Assembly (NCBI GenBank): GCA_003290165.1
Contig: QNQO01005888.1
Span: forward strand, 62,001-126,000
Reading direction: 5' to 3'
DNA length: 64,000 nucleotides
From: Berberis thunbergii
Lineage: Eukaryota; Streptophyta; Magnoliopsida; Ranunculales; Berberidaceae
Shown here: positions 10,785 through 50,049 of the stretch, one piece after another
Position numbering within the stretch: position 1 is the stretch's first letter
Layout of the letters: every line of letters begins with the position of its first letter
Notes under the pieces: model-generated
Told to the model about the DNA's origin: nothing
What the model saw: only the letters and a program-made list of their open reading frames with translations
Database searches by the model: none
Position numbers and translations under genes: made by a program

Positions 10785-11489
10785 ACGGTCACAAAACCGT
10801 CGCTAAACTCTTTTGCAATTTTTTTTTTTTTAAAAATCACATTTGCTACGGGCTAGAAGCCGTCGCTAAGGTGTTTTCATATATTTTTTTAAAAAAAATC
10901 ACAGAAATATAAAAATCACATTTGCTACGGTCTAGAAGCCGTCGCTAAGGTTTTTTTTTTAAAAAATCACAGAAATATTTGCTACGGCTGAAAGGCCGTC
11001 ACTAATGTGTTTGTTATTTTTTTTTTTAAAAATCACTTTAGCTACGATCCCAAAACCGTCGCTAAACTCTTTTGCAATTTTTTTTTTTTTTTAAATTCAC
11101 ATTAGCTACGATTTTGGAGCCGTCGCTAAGGTGTTTTTCATAAATTTTTTAAAAAAAAATCACAGAAATATTAGCTACGGCTGGAAGGCCGTCGCTAATG
11201 TGTTTGTCATATTTTTAAAAAAAAAATCAATTTAGCGACGGTTTTTCGACCGTAGCTAACAAAAAATTTTCAAACATTAGCTACGGTGAAAAGGCCGTCG
11301 CTAAGGTTTGTATTAGCAACGGTTTTAACCTGTCGCAAAAAGGTTAGCGACGGTTATATTAATTTATATATCTAAAACCGTAATAGAAATTTTAGTGACG
11401 ATTTTATGCCGTCGCTAACCGTTTAAATAGCGACGGTTTTTTAAAACCGTCGCTAATTGCCGTTACTAATTTTGCGTTTTTTTGTAGTG
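10785..11489. repeat. CACTA subterminal repeat array and right terminus
   Basis: Ten or so units of the GCTACGGT/ACCGTCGCTA type run to a terminus TTTTTTTGTAGTG at 11477-11489. Spacers are T- and A-rich with 'aaaaatcacagaaat'. The array is the same family as the left array, with different variants (TTTGCTACGGTCTAGAAGCC). The terminus is the best-preserved CACTA end in the window. Confidence 0.85.
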
Positions 11490-11498
11490 ACACTATGT

Positions 11499-11504
11499 TT
11501 TATT
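11499..11504 (-). terminator. Possible ALB4 polyadenylation signal AATAAA
   Basis: On the minus strand AATAAA occurs about 280 nt after the predicted stop codon and just before the CACTA terminus. The position fits a near-upstream polyadenylation element for the ALB4 transcript, but plant signals are degenerate and this is inferred. Confidence 0.4.
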
Positions 11505-11522
11505 CAAAGATATCTTGTCAGA

Positions 11523-11574
11523 CACAAATGAAACCCACCTTGGTCAGGGTATTCATTGGTGGGTTTCATTTGTG
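11523..11574 (-). repeat. Perfect 17-bp inverted repeat (hairpin) in the putative ALB4 3' UTR
   Basis: Arms 11523-11539 (cacaaatgaaacccacc) and 11558-11574 are exact reverse complements around an 18-nt loop, giving a stable stem in RNA. It lies about 210-260 nt downstream of the predicted stop and 20 nt before the AATAAA. It could be a small MITE relic or an RNA structure. Confidence 0.75.
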
Positions 11575-11782
11575 ACTAAGATAATATACATCTCACGGCT
11601 CACAAGAATCCCATATCATATAATGAAGATGATCCATTTATGATCACTGACGCTGAAATAATTGTCCTGTGTAATTGTGATGTATCAGATGATGGGGAAC
11701 AACGGTTTCACCCCACCTAAAACTTGATCAAAAGATGGCAAGCTATAATCTCATTCATTTGAAAATGTGAACCCAACCATAT

Positions 11783-40092
<28,310 letters not shown>

Positions 40093-40150
40093 TGTTACTC
40101 TGCAAAACTGGTTGAGATTGATTCGGATTAATTGCAAAACTGAAATCCTA

Positions 40151-40171
40151 GTTTTTATAATTTAGGGGTTT
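40151..40171 (-). promoter_or_regulatory. ALB4 core promoter (TATA and telobox-like motif)
   Basis: On the minus strand TATAAAAAC (40159-40151) lies about 60 nt before the ATG, and AAACCCCTAAA (40171-40161), a telobox-like motif, adjoins it. The distance would place the start of transcription near 40125, leaving a short leader. Inferred from spacing only. Confidence 0.45.
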
Positions 40172-40307
40172 ACAATGATGGAACTGTTTTGAAAGAGATT
40201 TTGTTTGGCCATATAATGTTTTGATGACTACCGCACTGAAACTGACACTGGAGATGCAAAATGGTCAACATTATTAGTGGATTTCAGGATCTGGAGTATT
40301 ATTATAG

Positions 40308-41053
40308 ATAGGCTCTGAATTTCGACACCACCATTTTTGCTCAAAGACACCATCATCCATTTTTTTGTGCTAAAGAACACCACCATTAAAAAAAAACACC
40401 ACCCCTCTCTTCTCCATCAAGCACAACCGCCGACCGCACCTCTCTTCGTCCTTTTCTCATTTCTTGCTATTCTTACTCACCTCCGATTTTCTTTTCCTCC
40501 ACTCTTCTCGTGAACAATCCCCAATCCCTTGTTGGCCGCATCACCCCTTCCTACCCCCACCCTTTTTCTCTCTTCCTCTTCTTCTCTGATTTTTTTGTCA
40601 TTTGCCCTCGAACAAGCCTACTCCATCCTCGCACAAGCCCTTGACCCTCACACAGGTATCTGCTAGTGGGAATCCATCCTCGCAGAGTTCTCCACTCATA
40701 GATGCATATGGAGGGCAAAGGAGAAAAAATATATAAAAAAAAGGTTGAAGGGGCGGGGTGTTGTTGCTGCTTCGTCCATGTTGTTTTTCGTGAGAATAGA
40801 GGAGAATAAAAAGAAGATAGCAAAATAATAAGAGACGAGATAAGAGGTGTGGTCGGTAGGTAAGGCGTGGTTGGGCGGAACGAGGTGGTGCGACTGATAG
40901 CAACACGATGCGATGGTGATGTTGTTCCTCTGAGAAAAGAATTTGAGAGCAGGGAGAGAATTTCTACATTTTAGGGTTTATATTGGTGGTATCCAAAAAT
41001 ATATGGTGGTGGTGCTCTTCAGCAAAATGTTGGTGTAAAAAGTAGGAGCCTTA
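40308..41053. mobile_element. Long-TIR DNA element upstream of ALB4
   Basis: The left end (ATAGATAGGCTCTGAATTTC then ACACCACCATTTTTGCTC) and the reverse complement of the right end (CTATAAGGCTCCTAC then ACACCAACATTTTGCTG) align over about 50 bp. The inside is C/T-rich and holds no transposase. Its near edge lies about 150 bp beyond the putative TATA box, so it may affect the ALB4 promoter. Superfamily unclear (Mutator-like or MITE). Confidence 0.6.
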
Positions 41054-41815
41054 TAGATATTCCAATAACTAAATATGTCGACTATTCTAATCAACACCAC
41101 ATCGTTTTCTTAGTTTCAAACAAAGTAAAGGGTTATTAGATTTAGATATACCCCTCAACATGTACGGCCTATTTAACATTTTGCCCATGTCTCACGTGTA
41201 GATAGTGTATTTTTGTATTATGCAGATTGCCTTTGACTGAAAATGACAAATTATTAACCATCAACTCGACTTAAGAACAATCCTCTAGATGGTCAAATCC
41301 TTGACAATTGCCTAAAAACTAAAATCCTTGACTACTAATCTTTTTTTAATGAAGTTCTAAGGAGATAGAGTTCTAGGGTTTAAAGAATAAACCCTAAATC
41401 TAGGTGATTTTAAGACCGAAATCAATATCTAAAATAATCAGTTAACAAATGTCAAGAAGAAATGAAGAAGACTTAAATACTACGAAGGTTGAAGAAAGTC
41501 CAAGTTTATGGACCAAATGAGCAAAGCAAGAAATGATGAAGTGGAGATTGAAAATTAGGTACCTTGTGAAAACAAACAAAGGTCAGCTAATCGTTATGCA
41601 AATAGAGCTGTTGAGAAAAAACTACAAAATAGAAATAGGTTTGGTCAAACAAATCTCACCCAGGTTGTTCTCACATGCTTCTTGTATCAAAAGAAGTTAT
41701 CAAAAGAAACCTTTTGGACTCTCTCAACCATTATAGAGCGGGCTTTCAAATAGAAATGGTTGTTATAAGAGCTTTAGTGGAAAATCAAACAAACATGATT
41801 GTTTGATCCATGCAT
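41054..41815. other. AT-rich intergenic DNA
   Basis: No gene or repeat recognised. A plus-strand frame at 41533-41736 has no family features. Confidence 0.5.
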
Positions 41816-42170
41816 ACAGAGAAAACCCCATCCTCACCCCAAATTCCTACCCATGGGTGGAAAGCAAAAACAATTATTTTCATCCACCTCCGCACAACGG
41901 TTACATGTGTAAAAATAATTATTTTGTCATTTTATGAAAAAATAATAATGAGAGCTATTGGAATTGTGTTTTTGGAATGGAGGGTACTTTATTTTCCTCC
42001 ATTTTGTAGGGGTGACAATCAAAGTGGAGGGAGTTAAGGGTAGATATTGCCTCCAATGCATGGATTTATCCACCCTTAGCAAACGTGTGGGAGCAAAATA
42101 CTTGTGTTTTCCTCCATGGGAGGTGTTGGGGTAAATTTGTGCCTTGGGATGCTTAAAAGAAGATTCATGG
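41816..42170. repeat. MITE-like repeat (related to 63745-64000)
   Basis: Shares several phrases with the right edge of the window in inverted orientation. Examples are 'ggatttatccacccttagc' here against 'ccaagggtggataaatccac' there, and 'cccatgggtggaaag' against 'catgggatttccacc'. Internal sequence is partly self-complementary (cctccattttgtagggg and its partners). Ends not precisely defined. Confidence 0.5.
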
Positions 42171-42574
42171 ATTGGATATCTACTACTGATGCTCCTAGGG
42201 CTAGCAATAGATCTAATTAGACATGTGACCCAATCTAGTTCGAACTGATAAAAACGATTCTGAAATAGAATTTTATATCCAGGATCAGGATTTGGTTCAT
42301 TAAGTTTAGATCTGATATTTTGGACCTGAATTAATATTATATGTGTATATATATGAGGTAGAAAGTAGTGTGTTTCTCCACATTTGCATAGTAAAAGCAT
42401 GCCAATATAATATTTGACTAAAAATTCTAAGAAGTATAATCTTATCTAAGGTTTCAACAAATTATTTGAATTGTGCTTAAGTTTTTTGAAAATCTTAAAT
42501 TAGTTTAATCGCGTGATTATAATTTTGATTTAGTGAGATTCTAGATAATTCAATTGTAAAATTTGGTTGGCTAC
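42171..42574. other. AT-rich intergenic DNA
   Basis: Nothing recognised; directly adjoins the left end of element D. Confidence 0.5.
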
Positions 42575-43257
42575 TGATGATACACCAAAACGGTCTTTCT
42601 TCTACACCGTACATGTGTCATGATGATCTCGAGAAATAATAGGCCCAAGCGACAGCCCAACACTAATTTGGCCCAAGCGGTTCCAAGCTCGCACAATGCA
42701 GTCCACCAGACAGACCCAAATCATTACAGCCTGCTAAGCCCGCGCGCCTCACAGTTATCCTCAATACCTGTAAGCCCTGCTAAGGCAAGTATCTCGGGGA
42801 TCAACTTCGGATAGGCAAGATGACAACACTTTGGTTTCAACTATGAAGCAAATACCAGAGTATTTGTGGCACATGGAGACTTTTATCTGTGGACTACTCT
42901 TTAATTGGGAACTACTTCCCGCGTATATAGGTGCACAAGGCTAACAGGGGAACTCTCCTTCAAAGAACAATTCCTAATTAGATAAGGATCTCCATGAAAA
43001 TCTTCTTCCTTAAACTATGCGACCGATGGCTTAATCGAAACAGGACTCCAGCATTAAAAATAACACATGAGGTCGGTAAGCTAAGGTACACTACAAATTT
43101 CTTGTTTACAGCATTACGCCTTCCTCAGATCCCTGTTTGACTTTAGCATCGGAGTGTCATCGGCTGCCACAACGGTGATCCATGGCTTACGTGGGTCCCT
43201 TGTGCAGGTTAGCAGGTAACCAATCACTAGCATCATCTCTATTCAGAATATGATAAA

Positions 43258-43990
43258 ATGGTGACCACCAGATCATGCAATAATGGAGACCAAGGGGACA
43301 CGTCAAACGCTCAGACTGGTGTCGCTCTCAGTGGTGCCAGTGACACACGGGCAACATGCTCACACCATGTGCTAGCAATAGCATTGACAGACCCCAAGAT
43401 AGATTTGTTGTCATCACAAATACAACAAATAGCCAAAGTAGTAGAGGCTGTCATATAGCAGAACCCTCCACCTGCCAATGTAGATCAGGAGTAGCACAGG
43501 CCCCCATTTCTGGAAGACAACAAAGAGCAAGTGCTGGAGAGTCAAGCCCTTGTTATTTCTCATTGGACTAAAAGAGGCGGCGCAACTAACGTGGACCCGA
43601 CCTTCAGGGTAGATAGGCTCGCCCTGCAGATTCCCCTCCGCTGAGGGGTTCATGACTCAGACATGCTATATCACCTCTCTGTTCCACCATTCATGGATCG
43701 TATCATAAACGAGGCTTTTCCAAAGAAGTTCACGCCTCCAAAGCTCAATTTCTATAACAGGGACACCGACCCATTCGATCACTTGCGCCAATTCGAGCAC
43801 ATAATGACACTCAAAGAAGGTTTTGAGTCAGTGATGTGCAGAACTTTCCCTGCCAGCCTAAATAAGTCAACACTAACATGGTTCCACACCCTCTGAGTCT
43901 CAACAACAATGGTTGACTATTCCAGTCTCCTCTCCTCAATCTGCTTCCTTAGCAGCTCAATTTCAAAAGCACGTTAAAATACAACTTTTG
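43258..43990 (+). pseudogene. Element D gag remnant
   Basis: Begins MVTTRSCNNGDQGDTSNAQ at 43258. After a frameshift and intervening sequence it continues VPPFMDRIINEAFPKKFTPP, DTDPFDHLRQFEHIMTLKEG and FPASLNKSTLTWFHTL (43663-43896), the gypsy gag core, then a stop. It ends where the antisense ORF begins on the opposite strand. Confidence 0.85.
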
Positions 43991-44780
43991 CATATTCGAG
44001 AAGACACGCTCCATGGCGTACACCCTCTCACAAGCTGCCTCAACCTTCATCCCAGCAACGACTACTTGGCTCAAATGAGACATCCTCAGCATAAGGAGTT
44101 TCAAACCCTTATCCATACGCCTTCCAGCATATCCTTCTCGGGCTTCAGAGCATGGTCCATTAGCCAGCTGTAGCGCCTGATATGTGTTTCCTTGAAGCAT
44201 AGTCCACGTCAACTTCTTGGTGCCAAGTCTGGTTGCTTATATTCATTACGTCCGGATCAAACAAACTTATCCACGCATATGGATGGAACTCTTTCAGACA
44301 TGGGATTACGCCAGCACCGCCCTTTGTAGTCGCCACCGCACCCAAACCCTTTATTGCGAAACAACTTAGCAAAACCTAAAGAAACATATGGAAGCAAATT
44401 GCGAAACGGACCCTCCTTCACCCTGATATATGGCCAGGAACGAGATGGGGAACAATGCAAACTACAAGAATGATGGCTCGTATTATTGCGACCACTGTTA
44501 GATGACATATCGGGGGAGTGATTGGACTCTGGGACCTTAGGCGAATCCTCATTAGGAACCTCCAGTAGACTGGTTCTGGACTTGTTAGCACTAGTAGAAG
44601 CCCCCACAACAGCCAACATCAACTTCTCACTCAAAGCTTCAGCCTGCTCGACACTCAGATTCAACACATCTTCAACCCCTGCTATTCGCAGGTGGTCCTT
44701 TCCCAGCCGGATACTTCGACCTCCACCCTGGCAAGCTGACCAGGTTCACACTCCTCCCTCACTGGAGCAGACCGTTTGAA
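43950..44780 (-). pseudogene. Element D antisense ORF (C-terminal part)
   Basis: On the minus strand, antisense to gag. Near 44370-44170 it reads TKGGAGVIPCLKEFHPYAWI, then NQTWHQEVDVDYASRKHIS. The block with WHQEV and YASRKHI is shared with the plus-strand ORF of element C (48790-48970). The preceding 44667-44373 is Ser-rich and in another frame; the end (44212-43949) is charged and coiled-coil-like. Conserved in two elements, function unknown. Confidence 0.65.
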
Positions 44781-44938
44781 AGTCGGCTCAGTCCTAGTAC
44801 GTGACCTCTTCAAACTTACAAAGTAGGCAAGTGTCTCAGAGAACCACTCCATGTCTGACAAAGTAGGAGCCTTAACTTTGGAAGCCTTCCTCTTTTTGGA
44901 AAGGGCTTCACCTACAAACTTGACTTTCGGTGTTCGAT

Positions 44939-45246
44939 AAACTCCCCTTCACAACACAACTCCTAATTAGAGAATGATATCCACGAAGATCTTCTTCCCT
45001 AAACTACGCCATCGACGGCCAGGTTGAACTAGAACTCCAACACTATAAATAAGACATGAGGTTGGTAAGCAAAGGTACGCTAAAATTCCATGTTTACAAC
45101 ATTACGCCTTCCTCAGATCCCTGTCTAACTTTAGCATCGAAGTTCCATCGGCCATAACAGTGGTCTGTGGCTCATGTGTGTTCCTTGTGTAGGTCAGTAG
45201 GTTTGCAGGTCAAGGTCAAATCAGGGAGCGAAAATCACCTGCATCA
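44939..45246 (+). repeat. Element D 3' LTR (5'-truncated)
   Basis: Matches the 5' LTR from 'ctcctaattag' onward (TATAAATAAGACATGAGG, TTTAGCATCG.AGT), and unlike the 5' copy keeps the family end GGGAGCGAAAATCACCTGCA then TCA. Confidence 0.8.
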
Positions 45247-46422
45247 GTTACATTTGTATATTGCATGTTTTATTTTATTCTTAAGGTATTAAACTATCGT
45301 ATTTTTATCAGTCAACAAAAAATCAATCATTTTGATTACTATGATTTTAAAATTTTTATACGCCAGCAATAGGCCTGAATAAAACCGGATCAATCGAAAC
45401 TGGTCAAAGTAGTTTTTGAGTAAAATTATGACATTATATTACTTGTAGTACATTAAACCAAACTATGTTGTTACTGTAATATTTATCACAACAATAAGGA
45501 TCTCAAGGTAAATGCCTTAGCATAAAACTCGAGGTTTTGCTGGGTCGAGGTGCAACTTGCATGGTGGCACATAAGCGAAATTTTTGGCGTACATGTAACT
45601 ACAATATAACGAGTTGACACAGATCTCTAGGTAAATACCTTCATTCGGATCTTGGTACAATATTTGTGATATCTATACCGCAACATTTTTCTGATAACTG
45701 ATAAAGCCATGTGTCCTAAAAATATGGAGTACTCATAAGTGGAAATGCATTTTGGGGTGCCGGCTTTCCACTCTATGGGTGATGATGCTTGATGAGGCCT
45801 CACTTCAAGGTATAAAGAAGTGAGGAGTGTGAGTTTAAATTTTCTCTAACTTTTCTAAGCTAGAAACCTTTTATAGAAAAATAGGAAATCAAATGTTTTT
45901 ATCCCTTATGAAAGTTCGTTATGGGCAACATATGACCTTGTGACTTCATGGTTGTAGTTTCATTAAAAGAACTCTCAATAGAAAAGTTTACTCTAGCTCG
46001 TCGAGAATTCAATAATATGAGCTCTTACAACTCCCTTCCACGAAGAAAGTAACTAGTGAAAGCCATAAATCTTCCGTTGGTCGACCAAACTTGGTTACTT
46101 TTTATTTTGTTTTATTAGTATTTATAACTACTTGTAATCAACTTTTCTAAGACTGAAACATTGACCCGCCAAGGTGTTTGAGTAAGTGAGCTTAAATTAA
46201 ATATTCTCCTTTCACAAAGTTCATAAAAGAAAATTGATGGCATTTTAAAAATAGAGATTTGAGTTTTAGTTCACATAATAGTTGTTTTTTTGTTTACACC
46301 ATTGTCACTCGCAGAACGTAGCGTTCCCATGTGTGTATCGCTCGAAGTCGACCAATCTGGGTATTGAAATCGGCAATTACTCATTGACTAATAGACAAGT
46401 AATCGACATTGGACATGATAAT
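45247..46422. other. Spacer between elements D and C
   Basis: AT-rich. It includes 'ctcaaggtaaatgccttag' near 45500 and 'tctaggtaaataccttcat' near 45620, a diverged duplication. No coding region recognised. Confidence 0.45.
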
Positions 46423-47105
46423 TGATGTAGTCGATTTTTGCTCTCCTTCCTCGCTGCTTACCTAGACTTGCACAAGTAGCACACGTGAGCTAAGGACCAC
46501 CGAGTAGCGACCGATGACACTCCGATGCTTAAGTTAGATAAAGCTTAGGAGAGACTTAAAGCTGTAAATTGGGTTTCTGTAGCATACCTTAAGTTCATCG
46601 ACCTTATCTCCCTTTTATAGTGTGAAAGTCTTTGTTCGACTAGGCATTTGGCGGTATAGTATAGGGAAAAAGATCTTGCTAGAGATCCTTTTTTAATTGG
46701 GAGCTATCCATGTAGGATAGTTTCCCTACATGACTCGTGCTCTTAGATCTGCGGGAGTGGTTTCCCTTTCTGAGTGTTTGTCCATGCAAGGAAGTTTTCT
46801 TGCTTGACTTATACTCCAATATTTTTTCCTAGTCAGATCCAATGTGTTACTGGCCTGCTAGTCATAGGTAGATCTTTCAGATACTTTCCTTAAAGGTCTT
46901 ACGAGTATTGGGCTTGACCGCGTGATGTGTGGGCTTAATGGCTCATGAAAACTCGGACCCGACTGTCTGGATCCTACCGATAATGGGCTTAGTGTTGGTT
47001 GGGCCTCACTGGATTGAGCATGCAATCGGGCATGCTTTGTGTTGTCGACAAGATAATCATGACACGTGTACGGTGCTGATCAGATAACGGTTTGATGTAT
47101 CATCA
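46423..47105 (-). repeat. Element C 3' LTR
   Basis: 683 bp. Landmarks in plus orientation: CACACGTGAGCTAAGGACCA, CTCCGATGCTTAAGTTAGAT, a reverse TATA region (ccttttatagtgtga near 46612) and ACACGTGTACGG. Compared with the 5' LTR it shows scattered substitutions and small indels. Confidence 0.88.
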
Positions 47106-47340
47106 ACTACTCCCCCCGAGTTGGTGGGTCGTCTAATCAGTCTACTAGGTCATTTCATGAAACAACTGTGCAATCATAATGGTTGAGTCTGAGTTGTTTC
47201 CTCGAGTAGAGAATTTCATTAATTGAGAGTGCGCTAGCTTGAAAGAAGGAAAGACGGGAGTTCAGTTTTCTATATAGATCTCCTGCTTGTGGAGTATAGC
47301 CCTTTTACTCTTTCAATCTTAGAGATTTTGTTTTGTCGTA

Positions 47341-49100
47341 TTGCCTTCTATGATTTTGACTTCGCTAAACCTTCCTATTCGAAGGCTTGTACTTTTTTTC
47401 ATAGCGAGTTCAGATGAACTATTTGCTAAAGGCCACAAGTTTTTTGAGAAGATGTTGCTCTCTGAATCGGATCTGGAACTCCTTCGTAAAACATACGATA
47501 TTCCTGACGATCTGGTGCTCTGTACTCTGGGCATCGATCTGACACCATTGTCCCCTCTTGAGGGGTTTATCTGTCTTCACCAAGGTATGCTTCAATCAGG
47601 TGTCCACTTTCCTATTATCAATGAGATTTGGGAGTTTCTGGTGTACCTCGGCATTGCACCCGCTCAAATTGTGTTGAACGGGTATAGGACTTTGATTGCC
47701 ATTCTAATTAGGGCTAAGGACGCTGGTGTCCGAGTGTATTTGAGGGCAATGCAATTGGTTACTTCTCCTTGAATAAATGAGCGCACTGTGTGTGCTAACG
47801 TTGCAAGACTATTTTGGCAAATTGTCTGATGATTTTAAATCATGGCAGAAGTTTTGTTTCATGGCTCTTGCGGACTCGACGTACTTTGAGCTTGTTGGTT
47901 GTCCGGTTGAGCGTGAATTCAGACCACTGAGTAAGTTTAACTTTTTTTTTCCGATCTTGCTCGTGTTAACTACATATTAGATAGACCGATTGTGGTTTTG
48001 CAGGGAGATTCCCAACTTCGCCACTTTCTGCTGAAAATTAAACAACTTTGGATGCGTTCTGTGACATGCCTCGTCTAGAGGTAGAGGATTTTATTAGGTC
48101 TTTTAATGTCGAGCGCAGTGGACTGTGGGCTCACTGGCACGTGGCTCCCACTCACTTTCTGGTAAAAATGCCAAAGCCGAACGTGTGTTTGTTTCGAGGA
48201 AGAGGAAACTTCCTAATATCAAGGTTCCAACCCTTTTAAGGAGGGTAGAAATAGATGAGGAGCTTCCTTCTATGCATCTGAAAAGGTCTCGTGTTTTGCC
48301 TAGATCTGTCCGCATGTGTTTGGCTTCGTTCAAAGGACGTGATGCTATCGGGCAGGTGCCAGATGAGACTATTGTTTCAAAGGGGCATGATGCTTAGGCC
48401 GTTACCCCTATCTCCCTTCCTGAATTAGAGAGTTGTATCTGCAAATGGTGGGTGTGGAGGATGTAACAAAATTGAGCACAAAACAGGAGGAGTTTCTGAA
48501 TAAAATGTTGTTGTAGATGGGCATGGAAACTTCATCTGGTTGTCCCTTTCCAATAAGAGTTTCGCCTTTCTGTGGATCATGAACCCATTGAAGAGTCGTC
48601 CGATTGTCGATGCCATGGTGAAGGTCCCTTTCTTGTCGCCCGTGCAGTGCTTCGTCTCATTCTCGTCCTCATATTGAATTGATGATGGGTCCAAGGAGTA
48701 ATTCGCTTACCTCTTCTCTGTCAATTGATTCTGGATTGGTGCTTGAAGAAGAACTAATTGTTGCGGGCAAATGGAAGGTTATTGATGAGGGTTTTGATGC
48801 AGTGAATACGGCCAAGGGTGGTGCTGGGGTGATTTCGGTTCCGAATAATCTTCATCCAGATGCTCAGATCAGTCCTTTTGCTCCAGACGTAGTAAGGATG
48901 AACAACCAAGCTTGGCATCAGGAGGTTGAGATCTCTTATGCTTCGAGGAAGCATATCACAAATGGAATGGTTGGCTGCCGAACTATGCTCGAAAGCAAGT
49001 GGGATTGACCCTAGGAGAGCGTATGGATAAGGGGCAGAAGCATTTCGTGCTGTGGATGTCATACCTGAATCAAGTGGCCGCAGTTGGAGCGAGAGCTCGT
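47341..49100 (+). pseudogene. Element C antisense ORF 1 (PF04195-like protein)
   Basis: Begins near 47341 and reads LRKTYDIPDDLVLCTLGIDL, LEGFICLHQGMLQSGVHFPI, LGIAPAQIVLNGYRTLIA; then, in another frame, DDFKSWQKFCFMALADS. A spliceosomal-type intron is apparent at about 47932-48003 (GTAAGT ... TTTTGCAG). The C-terminal part (48679-49010) contains KGGAGVISVPNNLHPDAQIS and NQAWHQEVEISYASRKHI, shared with element D. This is the plant 'putative gypsy-type transposon' protein class; role unknown. At least three frameshifts, so not functional here. Confidence 0.65.
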
Positions 49101-49104
49101 TGAA

Positions 49105-50040
49105 TCAAGAGGGTGTGAGGTGAAGCTTCTCAAGTCCCAAGGCATGTTTGAATTCAGCAGAGTCGTGCATGGAAGGTTGGAGTTGTTGCATTTGATGAAG
49201 GAGGAACATCCTAACTGAGGGAGCAACTTCCGATTCGTCTGAAGAATAAGACGATCCTGATGAGGGGGATCGTGAGGCGTACCTACAGATTTGCCTCCTA
49301 TTTTTCCCCTTGCTAAGTCTGGTTCTATTGTATCTGACTCTCCTCCTGATGAGGGGTGAATCTTGTATTTTCTTTTCGGTTTGCAAATGAATAGTACACA
49401 TGTTTGTTTTCCTCTGATTTTTTTGCTACCTTTTATCTACTTTGTCTTATTTCGACATTAATTGCAGATGATAAGCCCTGCTAGGCAAGGAAGTTTTATG
49501 ATTGATTCATTGTTGAGAGTTCTAACCTCTTGTGATGCAATATTTTGTGCAATTCTAATAAGTTTCCTTTTTAGCGACTAGGGAGTGTAAAACACCCTCT
49601 GTTTGGTGGCTTGGCTATCTATTGAACCCGTAGTTGTTGTTGATGTTAAAATCAAATTAGTCAGACTGTGGTCCTAATACGTGCATCATTGTAGATGATT
49701 AGACAATAGTTCTTTTTTTTTGAAAGGTAAGCGTGGGGTGTAAATGGGCTCCTCAGACCACTAAAAAAGGAAATGAGTTACAATCTCACATTCTGGCGTA
49801 TTTCCTACCATGAGCATCATCAAAAATGATTTTCTTAAGGTCCTCGGCGCATGAGCTTGGAGTAATCTCAATAAACTCTGCATTCAGTCTCAGGCTTGCA
49901 AGTTTGTCGGCTGCATGGTTAGACAATAGTCCTTGCGAGTCATCTGGGTCGAGCTTTCAGACTCTTACCCAATTTTTGGTTTGTCTTTACTTGTTATTCA
50001 TAGAATATGCTTAATTGGACTAGGGGTTGTTATCACCAGT
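49105..50040. other. Element C internal spacer
   Basis: Between antisense ORF 1 and the tandem repeats. 49826-50014 is open but unrecognised. Confidence 0.4.
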
Positions 50041-50049
50041 TATAATTGA

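Larger units (their letters stand above)
5090..11489. mobile_element. Nested CACTA (En/Spm-like) transposon region
   Basis: Three features support CACTA: a TNP2-type transposase fragment, long arrays of the palindromic subterminal motif GCTACGGT...ACCGTCGCTA, and a terminus reading TTTTTTTGTAGTG at 11477-11489 (CACTACAAAAAAA on the other strand). The right end is followed by ACA, a possible 3-bp target duplication. I could not find an intact left CACTA terminus, so 5090 is only where the repeats begin. A second CACTA-like end (TTTTTTTTGTAGTA) lies at 9650-9663 and cuts the transposase, so one element is nested in another. The whole lies about 290 bp beyond the ALB4 stop codon. Confidence 0.75.
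42575..45246 (+). mobile_element. Non-autonomous Tat-like LTR element D (2.7 kb)
   Basis: Starts TGATGATACACC and ends CCTGCATCA. Flanks are GCTAC (42570-42574) and GTTAC (45247-45251), a 5-bp target duplication with one mismatch. 5' LTR 42575-about 43217 (its last part and the primer site are deleted); gag 43258-43990 on the plus strand; antisense ORF 43950-44780 on the minus strand; 5'-truncated 3' LTR from about 44939. Protease, RT and integrase are absent. Confidence 0.85.
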
